Of a DNA stretch of 64,000 bases, positions 23,036 to 32,649 are shown in pieces. Positions within the stretch are counted from its first letter, which is position 1, and the number at the start of each line of letters is the position of its first letter. The notes under the pieces are model-generated. The model was not told the DNA's origin. It saw nothing but the letters and a program-made list of their open reading frames with translations, and did not search any database. The position numbers and the translations under genes are program-made. The stretch lies in NCBI GenBank assembly GCA_030295235.1, contig AP026146.1, positions 1 to 64,000 of the forward strand, given 5' to 3'. Source of the stretch: Fistulifera solaris. Lineage: Eukaryota; Bacillariophyta; Bacillariophyceae; Naviculales; Stauroneidaceae.

Positions 23036-26000
23036 TCAAGCGCGTTGGGCTGAGCTAGTCAAAGCATTCTCCCTGTTGGCCGCCCTCTTCGCTCGACCAA
23101 CATCACCTATGCCCCCGCCAGAGTCTTCCACTGCTACCTCAATTTGCGCACCATCTCGCATTCGTGTGATCCGAATGGAGCGCCCGCTACCGACATCAAG
23201 CACTGCACTATCTCCCTTTTCAAGAAGCCTTGTAAAATAGCATCACTGAGCGGATCTTCTACGTAACGCTGTGCGGCTCTACGCATGGGACGAGCCCCAA
23301 ACTCATCCGCGTGGGCGCTACCTTCGTGTCGCACTTGAGTAATCAATGAAGGATGTACGGTGATTTCCATTTCAGCGCGCTCCAAGGCTTGCTGCACAGT
23401 CAGTTCCGCCACCATAGCTAGTTGTTCAGAGTCAAGAGGAGCAAAAACAACAATTTCGTCAATGCGATTCAAAAATTCAGGACGCATCGTGGTCTCCAGT
23501 TCATCTTTAACGACTCGCGAAAGCTTATCGTACAGCATGCCGGGTGGGTCCATTGTTTGTCTGATTCCCTCAACAAACGTGGTTGCATCTTCTTCACTCC
23601 ACTGTTCAATAGTCTCCTTGAAACTGTCACGGATGGCTTCCAGTCCGGTGCTACTGCTGCTCGTAGTTGTCAATTCGTCTACTGCACGTTGCGGTATATC
23701 ACCTACTTCAGCCCACAATTTCTGTAGAAAATCGGAGACGGCAGGGTCTGTTTGGGCTAGTGTCAAGAGATCAGCTGGTGAACCGGTCATAGAAGTGCGT
23801 AAAGCGTTCATAATTCTAGAGTCGGTGGCAGCTTGCGCCATCAGGGCGCCAGCTTTGGGACTTGATTGAAGACGTCTCATGATCTCATCGGCTTCCATTA
23901 GGGGTCCGTCTGATAGAGTATTTGGTAGTGCACCATTAACGTTTATAGCATGACTTGAATTCGCACCATCTTTACTTGGGGGTACATTGCTTTCGCCACT
24001 GTTATTGGTTTTGTGGCTTCGTACCGTTTCTAAAATTTGTCGGCTTCCCACATTCGATGTCATGACCAAAATAACATTTTTGAAGTTCACGGTGCGACCT
24101 TTTCCGTCGGTCAGTATACCATCTTCCATGATCTGCAACAAAACGTTCAAAACGTCGGGATGCGCCTTTTCCATTTCATCCAATAGCACGACGGAATGAG
24201 GAGCTTTCCGAACAGCTTCCGTCAACTGTCCCCCGCTTTCGTAACCAATGTATCCCGGTGGCGGACCTGTTAAACGACTCACTGTGTGTTTGTCCATATA
24301 TTCACTCATGTCGATTCGAATAAGATTTCGTTCTGCGCCGAAATACGTCGCTGCAAGTGTTTTGCACAGCAAGGTCTTCCCCGTACCAGTCGGACCGCAA
24401 AACAAGAGAGAAGCGACAGGACGATTCGGATCTCGTAAACCCGAACGCGCTCGACGAATCGCACGCGCCACACTGCGTAACGCGCGGTGCTGACCCTTGA
24501 CGCGCTTCGAAAACTCCTGTTCCAAATCTCGCAGACGGTCCATTTCTTCCAATTCAATTTGCCCGACAGGGACGCCGGAAAGCTCACTGACGACACGCGC
24601 GATGGTATGATGCGTCACAATTGGCTTCTCTGTACTCCCACCTTCTTCCAATTGCGCCAGCGAGCCAGCTTCATCTAACAAATCGAGTGCCTTATCGGGC
24701 AAGAATCGATCCGTCAAATATCGTTCCGACAAGGTCGCCGCCGCCTGCAAAGCCAATGGCGTGTATTCTACCGAATGATGGCGTTCGTACGTCCCCTGAA
24801 TGGCTTCTAAAATGTCGCACGTTTCTTCGACGGTCGGTTCTTTCACCATGACGGGTTGAAATCGTCGTTCTAGGGCACCATCCTTCTCGATGTATTGTCG
24901 ATATTCCGCTACGGTCGTGGCACCCATGACTTGTAATTCACCACGCGCCAAGGCGGGTTTTAACAAATTGGCGGCATCCATCCCACCTTCGGCCGCTCCG
25001 GCGCCGACCAAATTGTGTAGTTCATCCATGAACAATATAGTGGGTGGCGCTTTCGGATCTGTCACTTCCTTCAACACTGACTGCAATCGTTCTTCGAATT
25101 CTCCCCGATATTTGGTTCCCGCCACCAACAAACTTAATTCCAAACTCATCAAGCGATAGCCCTTTAACGAGGGTGGACATCGATCCTCCGAAACCAATAT
25201 TTGCGCCACTCCTTCTGCAATGGCGGTCTGTGTACGTAGAAACAATGAAAATCAGAGAGAAGTGATTATGATACGAGATATTGACGGAGACTTCACAAGC
25301 AAGCACGCAAGCAAGCACAATATCATTGGTAACGTACCTTACCCACTCCTGGTTCTCCAATCTGTGCAACAAACAATGGGTGAGACATTTGAATACTTTT
25401 TCCATCATCTGCACACCACAATTTTAAGAATACGCACCAAACAGACATTGTTTTTCCGACGCCGCAACAAGGTCCGCAAACACGCTCGAATTTCGGCATC
25501 TCTTCCGTAGACCGGATCCAACAATCCATCTTGGGCTTGTTGCGTCAAATCCACGGCAACTTGCGCTAACGTCGGTGTCGCGGCACTGCCACCGATACCA
25601 GTTACCAATTCTTTACCTTCCGACGAAGTCGATTGCAAATGCCCCAACAACGATTCACAAATTTGCAAGGCGGTCGCATTGATCGAACACGATTCTTGCA
25701 ACAATTTCCACGCGGCACTTTCTTCGTTTGCTTCTCTTTGTTGCTTCACTTCTTGATAACCCAATAGTGCGAGAAACAAATGATGCGTCCCAATGATGGG
25801 TTGTGACATTTGATCAGCTAATTGATTAGCGCGACGCAATGTTGATTTCATATCTTGTCCGAAAGGACGATCTTCTTGTTGCGAGGCGGCCCGAAATCCG
25901 GCTAACCAGCCTTTTTCGTTCGAAGTCGAAGTGCCGTATTCGCGTTCGAGTTGTTGCGTGACACGTCGTGTCGTAATTTGATATTGTGTCAAGGTTCGAC

Positions 26001-26283
26001 GCAACGCTGGTGATTCGGGATGTTCCAAACATCCCGCCACGGCGTGAATGTCATTCACAAACTCACTTTGATATTGATTGGCGAATTGTTGTCCTTTCGC
26101 AATGGCTTGCACACATTCTTCCGAAAGTCGTTCGAAGACTTGTAGTTTTGTACAAGTTATTCGAGGAGTCGTAGTAGTAGTAGAAGAAGGAAAGGCAAAG
26201 GCGTGGATTGTTGCTGATAAGGAAAGGAGGCTGCCCCAAAAGAGGAAGAAATGAAATAATTTGTTGCCTTGTAGAAGACGCAT
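23036..26283 (-). CDS. Plastid-targeted Clp/Hsp100 ATPase, ClpC-like
   Basis: Hsp100 unfoldase of the Clp protease/chaperone system, about 1020 residues. The N-terminus is a signal peptide ([20 protein letters not shown]...) followed by HAFAFPSS, resembling the ASAFAP cleavage motif of diatom plastid proteins. Domains: Clp_N (residues ~50-190), AAA1 with P-loop GEPGVGKT and Walker [11 protein letters not shown], a short middle region, AAA2 with GPTGTGKT and [10 protein letters not shown], then the C-terminal D2 domain ([20 protein letters not shown]). Exons: 25438-26283, 25338-25361, 23036-25227; both introns are GT-AG and phase 0. The lack of a long coiled-coil middle domain argues against ClpB. 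About 165 extra residues sit in AAA2 (about 23541-24033). A one-base break at the T-run 23217-23220 affects only the last ~65 residues; past it the frame reads [11 protein letters not shown] and ends at 23036. Confidence 0.88.
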
Positions 26284-27015
26284 TTTTGCAGTGAATTTTT
26301 ACTAATCTTCTTCCTCGTGCTACTACGACCGACGATTCTTCAAACTCCCTCGTATTCGCTCTAATCTATTTGATTCTGATCCAGTTCATTCGCTTTTTAT
26401 TAATATTTAAAGTAATGATTGTTAGTTCGGATGCTTTGCTTTGCCAGAAAATCATAAAAAAAAAGATCTGGCGAGAGCGAACGAAGGGAAAGCCACGTCA
26501 CTTTATCAAGAGGGACGACTCGCAGGTTTCGAGTCAGTCGCCAATCGAAACTTGGGTGCCAAGTGAGGCCGTGTACATTCGAGCTGCGGTGAGGCGGATT
26601 AGGCTGCAATTCGAGCTTTTTAGTGGAGTCCACAAGTTCCTGAAATCATAAAATAAACGTATAATATATTTGATGCGGCCGACCGTGACAGGGAAGAAGG
26701 ACGACAATTCTTCCGAAAATAAACGCTATGGAGTATTTGTCAGTGGGTTCTGACGAAGGATCGTGATGGAAGAGACGAGAGCCAGTACAGGAATATAGAC
26801 ACGTATTAGGTCTTCCATCGCACGAAGAAGGTGTTTTCTTGACAAGAACAAGAAACGATAAGAGCTAATTCGTAAACAAACAAAGATCATTCACATGACA
26901 TCTTTACAACTCCTCGTGTTTAGACTGTGAAGGTCGCCGTTCTATCTTATCATATGTTTATGTTTATAGGCAAATGAAATATATTCGTTTGCTTCCAAAT
27001 GTCACAAATAGTGCT
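26284..27015. other. Intergenic
   Basis: About 730 bp holding the presumed Clp promoter and the 3' flank of the ribosomal protein gene. The 93-codon frame at 26370-26651 is not convincing. Nothing else seen. Confidence 0.4.
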
Positions 27016-27642
27016 TCACATTCTCTGTTGCTGTTGATCTAGCACATCCACCACACTCTTAAAGGCAAACGGCTCATTTGCTGCTAGTTCCGACAAAACC
27101 TTACGATTCAATCCAATCTGATGCTTTCCTAACGACGACATGAATGTCGAATAATTCCAATCATATTGTCGCACGGCCGCATTGAGTCGCAAAATCCATA
27201 AGGATCGCCAACGTCGTTTTTTGACCTTGCGATCACGGTAAGCGTATTGCCACGCTTTATGGACCCGACGAATGGCAATCGAGAAGCAATTTTTGGATTT
27301 ACCGCGGTAGCCTTTGGCGTGTTTTAATAAATTTTTGTGCTGTGGTGGAAGAAAAAAATGGGTGAGAGAAAGAGGAGAGACAGAGACAACTGAAGGTTGT
27401 CATGATTTCTATCAACGTTCTATCAAGATGTTCTCGACGACAAATCCTTCTCCAAATCACATGTAACGCTTGTATTGGCTTACCTTTTTACTGGCAAGAG
27501 TACGAATTTGCCCGGCTGCGGCCGTGAGAGGAGACGCGGGAAGGAACCCCGTGAGAGGTGTCAAAGGAATACTTCTCGTCGGCGCTCGCAACGAAGAAGA
27601 TGCCACATTCCAACAGCGTTGCGTCAGATATCGCAAGGACAT
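27016..27642 (-). CDS. MRPL20: Mitochondrial large-subunit ribosomal protein bL20m
   Basis: Binds 23S-type rRNA early in large-subunit assembly. Two exons, 27484-27642 and 27016-27339, joined across a 144-bp GT-AG phase-0 intron, encode 160 residues. Exon 1 is a mitochondrial-type presequence, rich in R/S/T and nearly free of acidic residues (MSLRYLTQRCWNVASSS...). Exon 2 is essentially the ribosomal core: HKNLLKHAKGYRGKSKN, AWQYAYRDRKVKKRRWR, LWILRLNAAVRQ, GLNRKVLSELA, which aligns along its length with bacterial bL20. The intron falls almost exactly between targeting peptide and core. A plastid destination is less likely because there is no signal peptide and bL20 is normally plastid-encoded in these algae. 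Confidence 0.92.
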
Positions 27643-28392
27643 GTTAATTGTTGTAGAATTGAATTATGAGCGACGGAATGAAGAATACGAATGAATAATC
27701 GAAGATCAAACCAACATTCATCAACAACAGATTGTTTTTCGCGACGAGACGATGCATGAAGCGATTGCCGACCGACCGCATAATTAAAAATACATGTATA
27801 CGATTCCGCATTCCAGATTCCTTTTCACCTCTCTTCACAACCGCCAAAGGACATGGATGATAGATGATGCATTTTACGCATCAAACGTCCCTGCTATATC
27901 ATTGGTCACAATATATCCGGAATACTTTTCACTTAGATTAGTATCTTGATCGAGAACGGTCCCTCTCTAGCCAGAGCGTAGAATGAAATATTGCATTGCA
28001 TTGCAACAAATAATGCAATCGACATTTGACGGGACTCAGAGACCGAAATTCGTTGGGGTCGTCCGACTGTCGTGAAAATTGTGGCCGTTCGTGACGCAGG
28101 ATGCGTGACTTATAACTTTTCCTATCCAACGGACGGTTCGCGGAAAATAGACGGTGCACCAGACTGTGGCATTTTCAGAGACAATAGGCGCAGACTTTTT
28201 CACCTACACGATTGTATCGACCAATTTTCTGGCCTCATACGTGTTCTTGTTTCGTGTTATGCATTGTCTCATTCGTTTGGGACTCTTGTTTCCCATCCTT
28301 TCTTGATCGACACTTTTTTGAAATGCTTTCTTTCTCGCACAGGACCAAACAACCAGCAGGCCCAGCAATTTCAATCAACACTTTATTCAACA
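27643..28392. other. Divergent intergenic region
   Basis: About 750 bp between bL20m (minus) and the secreted protein (plus). An open frame runs upstream of the latter from 28072, but its N-terminal part lacks a signal peptide or family match, so I leave it as 5' flank. Confidence 0.4.
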
Positions 28393-28866
28393 ATGATCCG
28401 GAATTTTCTAATCGTTCTCTTGTCTCTCATGGCCGCCTCGGCCCAAGAACTGTCCTTTTCCTTTTCTCCCGAAGGACACCAAAGCAGCAGTAGTGGCAGC
28501 AGTGCGGGTGGCGACTCTTGTGGCCTCTGCAGTGGCAGCAATTTGAGTGCGTGCACCAGTTGGGTTACGTCCCTCGATTACACCAATTATAGCGTTCGCA
28601 ATTTGTTTTGTGGGTGCACCGACCGCATTACCGGTGACAGTCAATGCTTCCGTTTCATGGATCGTGGACTGTCGGAATTGGAGAGTTTCGCCAAGAATGA
28701 ATGTGGTGTTCATTTGCGATGCGAGATCTTGGATTACGATGCTGAGCCAGACTCACACGTGTGCGATGAACAGTGTGCCGTTGTATTCATGGGTTGTTTT
28801 GCCAAGTGCTCAACGACCTGTGCGTACTTGTATTCTTGTCAAGCGATTGCGCCGGTGGGGAAGTAA
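28393..28866 (+). CDS. Secreted Cys-rich protein, copy A
   Basis: 157 residues. Start at the ATG at 28393 because it opens a clean signal peptide (MIRNFLIVLLSLMAASAQ). A short Ser/Gly spacer is followed by a ~110-residue domain with about 14 Cys: CGLCSG, CTSWV, NLFCGCTDRIT, SQCFRFMD, FAKNECGVHLRCEILD, CDEQC, CFAKCSTTCAYLYSC. The same Cys pattern occurs in the protein at 31448-32221, so they are paralogues. I do not recognise the domain from another family. No membrane anchor; expected to be secreted and disulfide-bonded. Confidence 0.78.
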   Translation: MIRNFLIVLLSLMAASAQELSFSFSPEGHQSSSSGSSAGGDSCGLCSGSNLSACTSWVTSLDYTNYSVRNLFCGCTDRITGDSQCFRFMDRGLSELESFAKNECGVHLRCEILDYDAEPDSHVCDEQCAVVFMGCFAKCSTTCAYLYSCQAIAPVGK

Positions 28867-29670
28867 ACCTGGAACAACATAAACAAAATATGTAATAGTA
28901 TATACTACTTATGATTAAGGATGCTGAGACTTTTTAGTTGCATTATTGTTTGCATTCATTTACTTCAATGCACCACCAAAGACCTCGCGCAAAGCGCAGC
29001 AGCAGGTTGATACTCACCTCTGTATCGGGCCGAATACATTGCTCTGGAGTTATCATTTCTGTGACGGGATGGTAGCATGGATAGAAACAGATGCAATTAG
29101 CGAGCATTTTCTTCGACACGAAGTTTTCCTCCGTTTGTTTGATCTACGGTCGAGTAATATTGCCCTCTGTCAAGCTTCAATTATGTGAAGCAGCAGCATT
29201 TGCAATGTGCGTCGTATCCATTACTTAGGGCGAAACGGCAGATAGATGGTTCCCCCCACTTCCGATTTGCACCTATATCAAGTTGACTATAGACCTAATG
29301 GGCATTCGACTTTCTTATGACTGCATTTCAGTCACGAAATTGGATTTCTCACCTCTACTGAATGCTATAGTCTGTGGTAGAAGTCCCTGTACGACTTTCA
29401 GCGATGCTGCGGCAACGCGAAGCCATAAACACGCACGAAGCGAAGCAACCGCGTCCATCCGCATAGAGCGGACCTCGATTTTTGTCGTTTTGTTGTTTTG
29501 ACAGGAAAGTGTCGGCGGTGGTCGGTAAATGTTATATTGTATGCTCAATCCTAACATAACAGAGTCTTGAAAGCATCACATTCTTTACAAAGTTGCTCTT
29601 TTTTTTGCTTCTCGTTTCTATGCACTAAAAGCGAGAGGAATAGACACACATTAAGTCACATACACATAAA
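28867..29670. other. Intergenic
   Basis: About 800 bp. Two small frames (28946-29188, 29283-29501) have no support. Upstream region of the homoserine acetyltransferase gene. Confidence 0.4.
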
Positions 29671-31107
29671 ATGATTTGGTTGCGAAACGCGATGCCTGTA
29701 TGCTGGAGCCGACGCTGCTCGTCGGGTGTTTCGACCACGGCCACTCGCACTCTTGTCGTTAGCAACAGTTGTCACAGTAGCTTACGTTCGGATGTAGAAA
29801 TGATTGCTGCAAATCATCGGATAGGAGCGGCACCTTCGGTTGTGTCGATGGCAAGAAACTCTTCGCATTCTTACAATCTACACGCACAACAGCGTTACTT
29901 TGCTGCTTCCACGGCTCCTACAACAACAACAACAACAACCACCACCACCAATGAGTCGGAAATGAAAGACGAATACGGCGCCATGGATGATTCCGGAAAA
30001 ACGTTTGTTTACCAAAATTTCGTCTTGGAAAATGGACAAGTGCTGCCGGAAGCTCAATTGCGTTATCAAACGTACGGCACTCTCAATGCTACCAAGGACA
30101 ATGTCTTGGTAGTGTGTCATGCCTTGACGGGAAACGCCAGCTTACACGCGTGGTGGGGCGATTTGCTGGGGGATCAACTGGCGTTTGATACGTCGCAGTA
30201 TTTTGTCGTCTGTTGCAACCTGTTGGGGTCCTGTTACGGCAGTACCAACCCGACTTCCCTCAATCCGCTCACGGGAAAGGCGTACGGCAAAGACTTTCCC
30301 GATGTCAGTGTTCGTGATTCGGTCCGTTTGCAGTTGTTGTTGTTGCAGCAAGAACTGCAGTTGCATTCTGTGAAGGCAGTGATTGGTGGGAGTTTTGGGG
30401 GCATGCAAACATTAGAATTTGCCGTACAAGCGGGGTCGTCGGCGAATGAACTGGAAGAGGATGATGCGCCCGCATATTTGCAAGACAATTTCTATGACGC
30501 CGAGGGCAACCCCTTTGTCCGCAGCGTCATCCCCATTGCGTGTGGAGCACAGCACACGGCGTGGCAAATTGCCATTTCTGAAGTGCAGCGCCAAGCGATT
30601 CAAAAAGATCCGCATTGGGAGAACGAACCCGAAAAAGCCACGGCCGGTTTGGAAATTGCGCGGCAATTGGGGATGGTCACGTACCGTACCCCGAAAGGCT
30701 ATCAAACCAAATTTGGACGCGACTTGATGGATGCCACTTCGCCGGCGTACGGCACCCAAGCGCGTTGGCAAGTGCAAAGTTATCTGGAATACCAAGGCCA
30801 AAAATTTTTAAGTCGCTTTGATCCCATTACGTACGTGAAACTCACGGAACAAATGGACAGTCATGATTTGGCCCGCGGGCGTGGAGACAGTCTGGAAGAG
30901 GTTTTGCGGCGTGTCACGATTCCAGCGTTGGTGCTAGGCATTGATAGCGATGTCTTGTATCCACTCACGGAACAAGAAGAATTAGCGGAGTTGTTGCCGA
31001 GAGGTGCCTTGAAAGTCATTCATTCAGAAGATGGACATGATGGCTTTTTGTTGGAACAAGATCAGGTCGGACAGCATATCATTGATTTTTTACAGCTTCG
31101 CGAGTAA
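29671..31107 (+). CDS. metX: Homoserine O-acetyltransferase (MetX family)
   Basis: Acyl-CoA-dependent O-acylation of homoserine (or serine) for methionine/cysteine synthesis. Alpha/beta-hydrolase fold, 478 residues in one intact frame. The catalytic core starts near residue 110 (FVYQNFVLENGQVLPEA). The nucleophile is Ser241 in GGSFGGMQTLEF; the acid lies in GIDSDVLYPL and the base is His456 in EDGHDGFLLE. VCHALTGN and SCYGSTNP are also typical. The first ~90 residues are rich in R, S and T and include a nine-Thr run; they look like an organellar presequence, probably mitochondrial. MetX and serine O-acetyltransferases of this fold are hard to separate by eye. Confidence 0.92.
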   Translation: MIWLRNAMPVCWSRRCSSGVSTTATRTLVVSNSCHSSLRSDVEMIAANHRIGAAPSVVSMARNSSHSYNLHAQQRYFAASTAPTTTTTTTTTTNESEMKDEYGAMDDSGKTFVYQNFVLENGQVLPEAQLRYQTYGTLNATKDNVLVVCHALTGNASLHAWWGDLLGDQLAFDTSQYFVVCCNLLGSCYGSTNPTSLNPLTGKAYGKDFPDVSVRDSVRLQLLLLQQELQLHSVKAVIGGSFGGMQTLEFAVQAGSSANELEEDDAPAYLQDNFYDAEGNPFVRSVIPIACGAQHTAWQIAISEVQRQAIQKDPHWENEPEKATAGLEIARQLGMVTYRTPKGYQTKFGRDLMDATSPAYGTQARWQVQSYLEYQGQKFLSRFDPITYVKLTEQMDSHDLARGRGDSLEEVLRRVTIPALVLGIDSDVLYPLTEQEELAELLPRGALKVIHSEDGHDGFLLEQDQVGQHIIDFLQLRE

Positions 31108-31447
31108 GAAGGAAGAGAAGGGACTAGTTTCTCAAATTAATTTAAAAAGCAATGGCAGGAGAAGAATGGCGAAAAATCAATTTATATGCTTGACAAATCT
31201 TCTCAGCGTATTTATACCTATAGTAGATATCGTCATAGGGAGCGACTCATTGCATTTTATCATGTAATCGTATTTGCGCAGGCACGTCGAAGTGAAAAGT
31301 TGCAGCAGTAAGCAATGAGAAGATGATTGTGTTGAAAACAATAATATCTATCTACAGTTATAATAGTCTCTATGCACCCACATGCAACATCAGCTGGAGC
31401 TGTAATGGGGTCACGAATTTCGGCGAAGTTGGACACCCGCGCTTGAC
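31108..31447. other. Convergent intergenic region
   Basis: About 340 bp between the 3' ends of the acetyltransferase gene and copy B of the secreted Cys-rich protein. Nothing seen. Confidence 0.4.
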
Positions 31448-32221
31448 TTAAACTGTCTTGATAACCGTGCAAGCAATATTGTAGGCGCAAGAGGTACTGC
31501 AGCGAGCGAAGCAACCAAAGCCCACCGGACAAATCCCGGTGCACGAATGTGAACCAGGTTCCGGGTCGAAATCAACGACATCGCAACGAAGATGCACTCC
31601 GCATTCATTGACAGCGAACTCTTCTACGCCGGCAATACCGTCGTCCGCGAATCGAAGGCACTGACTTTCGGGAGTAATGCGGTTGGCGCACCCACAAATG
31701 AAGTTAAAGACGCGGTAGTCGCTGAACGTGGGAGAGTAAATCCACGAAACGCAATCTCCGGGAGTTTCCGCACTGCAGGTTCCGCAGGTCAAGCCACTGC
31801 TGCCGCCATTGTCTTTGCTATCCTTGGCGTCATCCTTATCGTCATTGTGATGGCTGGTAGTCATGTCCTTGGACGGCTTGCTGTCTGTGGTAGCATCGCT
31901 GGTGGAGTCCTTGTCACTCACGTCTTCAACGGGAACACTGACATCCGGAACCTCGACATCCTCATCGGCAAGGTCAACAGGAGGTTCTGTTTCTGTTGGG
32001 CTGCTAGTTTCCGAGGGACTTCCGGTTTCCGTCGGATAACCCGTCATCGGGTCGGACAAAGCGAGATCCAAGCCCGAAATATCAGTGGCCAGATCGGAAG
32101 GAGGAATTGTAAGCGAGTCGACGGTAATGTCGTCTTTGCTGCCGGTGCCAGCTTCCGAAAACGAGTCTTGAGCATGAGTAGCTCCAAAAATGGAGATTAT
32201 TGCGATTAGCTTAATTATCAT
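31448..32221 (-). CDS. Secreted Cys-rich protein, copy B, with acidic linker
   Basis: 257 residues from the ATG at 32221, which opens a signal peptide (MIIKLIAIISIFGATHAQ). An acidic Ser/Thr/Pro/Asp-rich linker of about 120 residues (TETGSPSETSSPTETEPP, DDKDDAKDSKDNGG) precedes the C-terminal Cys domain: CGTCS, CVSWI, NFICGCANRIT, SQCLRFAD, FAVNECGVHLRCDVVD, CFARCSTSCAYNIAC. The Cys domain matches copy A at 28393-28866 closely, while the linker is unique to this copy. The two copies flank the acetyltransferase gene in inverted orientation. An open frame on the opposite strand is a codon-bias shadow. Confidence 0.8.
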   Translation of the reverse strand: MIIKLIAIISIFGATHAQDSFSEAGTGSKDDITVDSLTIPPSDLATDISGLDLALSDPMTGYPTETGSPSETSSPTETEPPVDLADEDVEVPDVSVPVEDVSDKDSTSDATTDSKPSKDMTTSHHNDDKDDAKDSKDNGGSSGLTCGTCSAETPGDCVSWIYSPTFSDYRVFNFICGCANRITPESQCLRFADDGIAGVEEFAVNECGVHLRCDVVDFDPEPGSHSCTGICPVGFGCFARCSTSCAYNIACTVIKTV

Positions 32222-32649
32222 TGTGAAAGAAAGAGGAATGTTTACTAGTAACTGCAATGCTTTTTTTTTTAAGAAAAAGTGTGCGAAAAAAGTGCGAGGC
32301 GAGCAACGGTTGAGACTTTATGGTGGGAACACTCAACGGCAGATGATTCTCGTAGTATAGCATTTAGGGTACAGAAACAAGGTTCACGAAAAGACGTCGG
32401 TACTGCGATTCGCAGAGAGTGACCGTTGATGATTCGCTACTTCGCAACGGTCAATACAATTCAGTAGGGTGGCGGCTTCGCACGCGGTTTTCAACAGGCA
32501 GAAGAGGGCGTTTGACTTCGGATGATCCTCGTAACGGTACCCATTAGGCTAAAACCAAACGATGCAAAAAAACATACCGCGATCAAGACCGCGATGTCAT
32601 TTTTATGATTCAAGTCGAATGCGTTTCACTTCCAGAGCTAATGAACACA
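32222..32649. other. Intergenic
   Basis: About 430 bp, no supported gene or repeat. Confidence 0.4.

Noticed and set aside
28072-28392. Long open frame extending upstream of secreted Cys-rich protein A
   Set aside because: The extension hides the signal peptide in mid-protein and has no conserved sequence; the ATG at 28393 gives a normal secreted protein.
31592-32209. 205-codon open frame antisense to secreted Cys-rich protein B
   Set aside because: Shadow of the real gene's codon usage; no start context, domain or paralogue, while the minus-strand protein has a clear paralogue.
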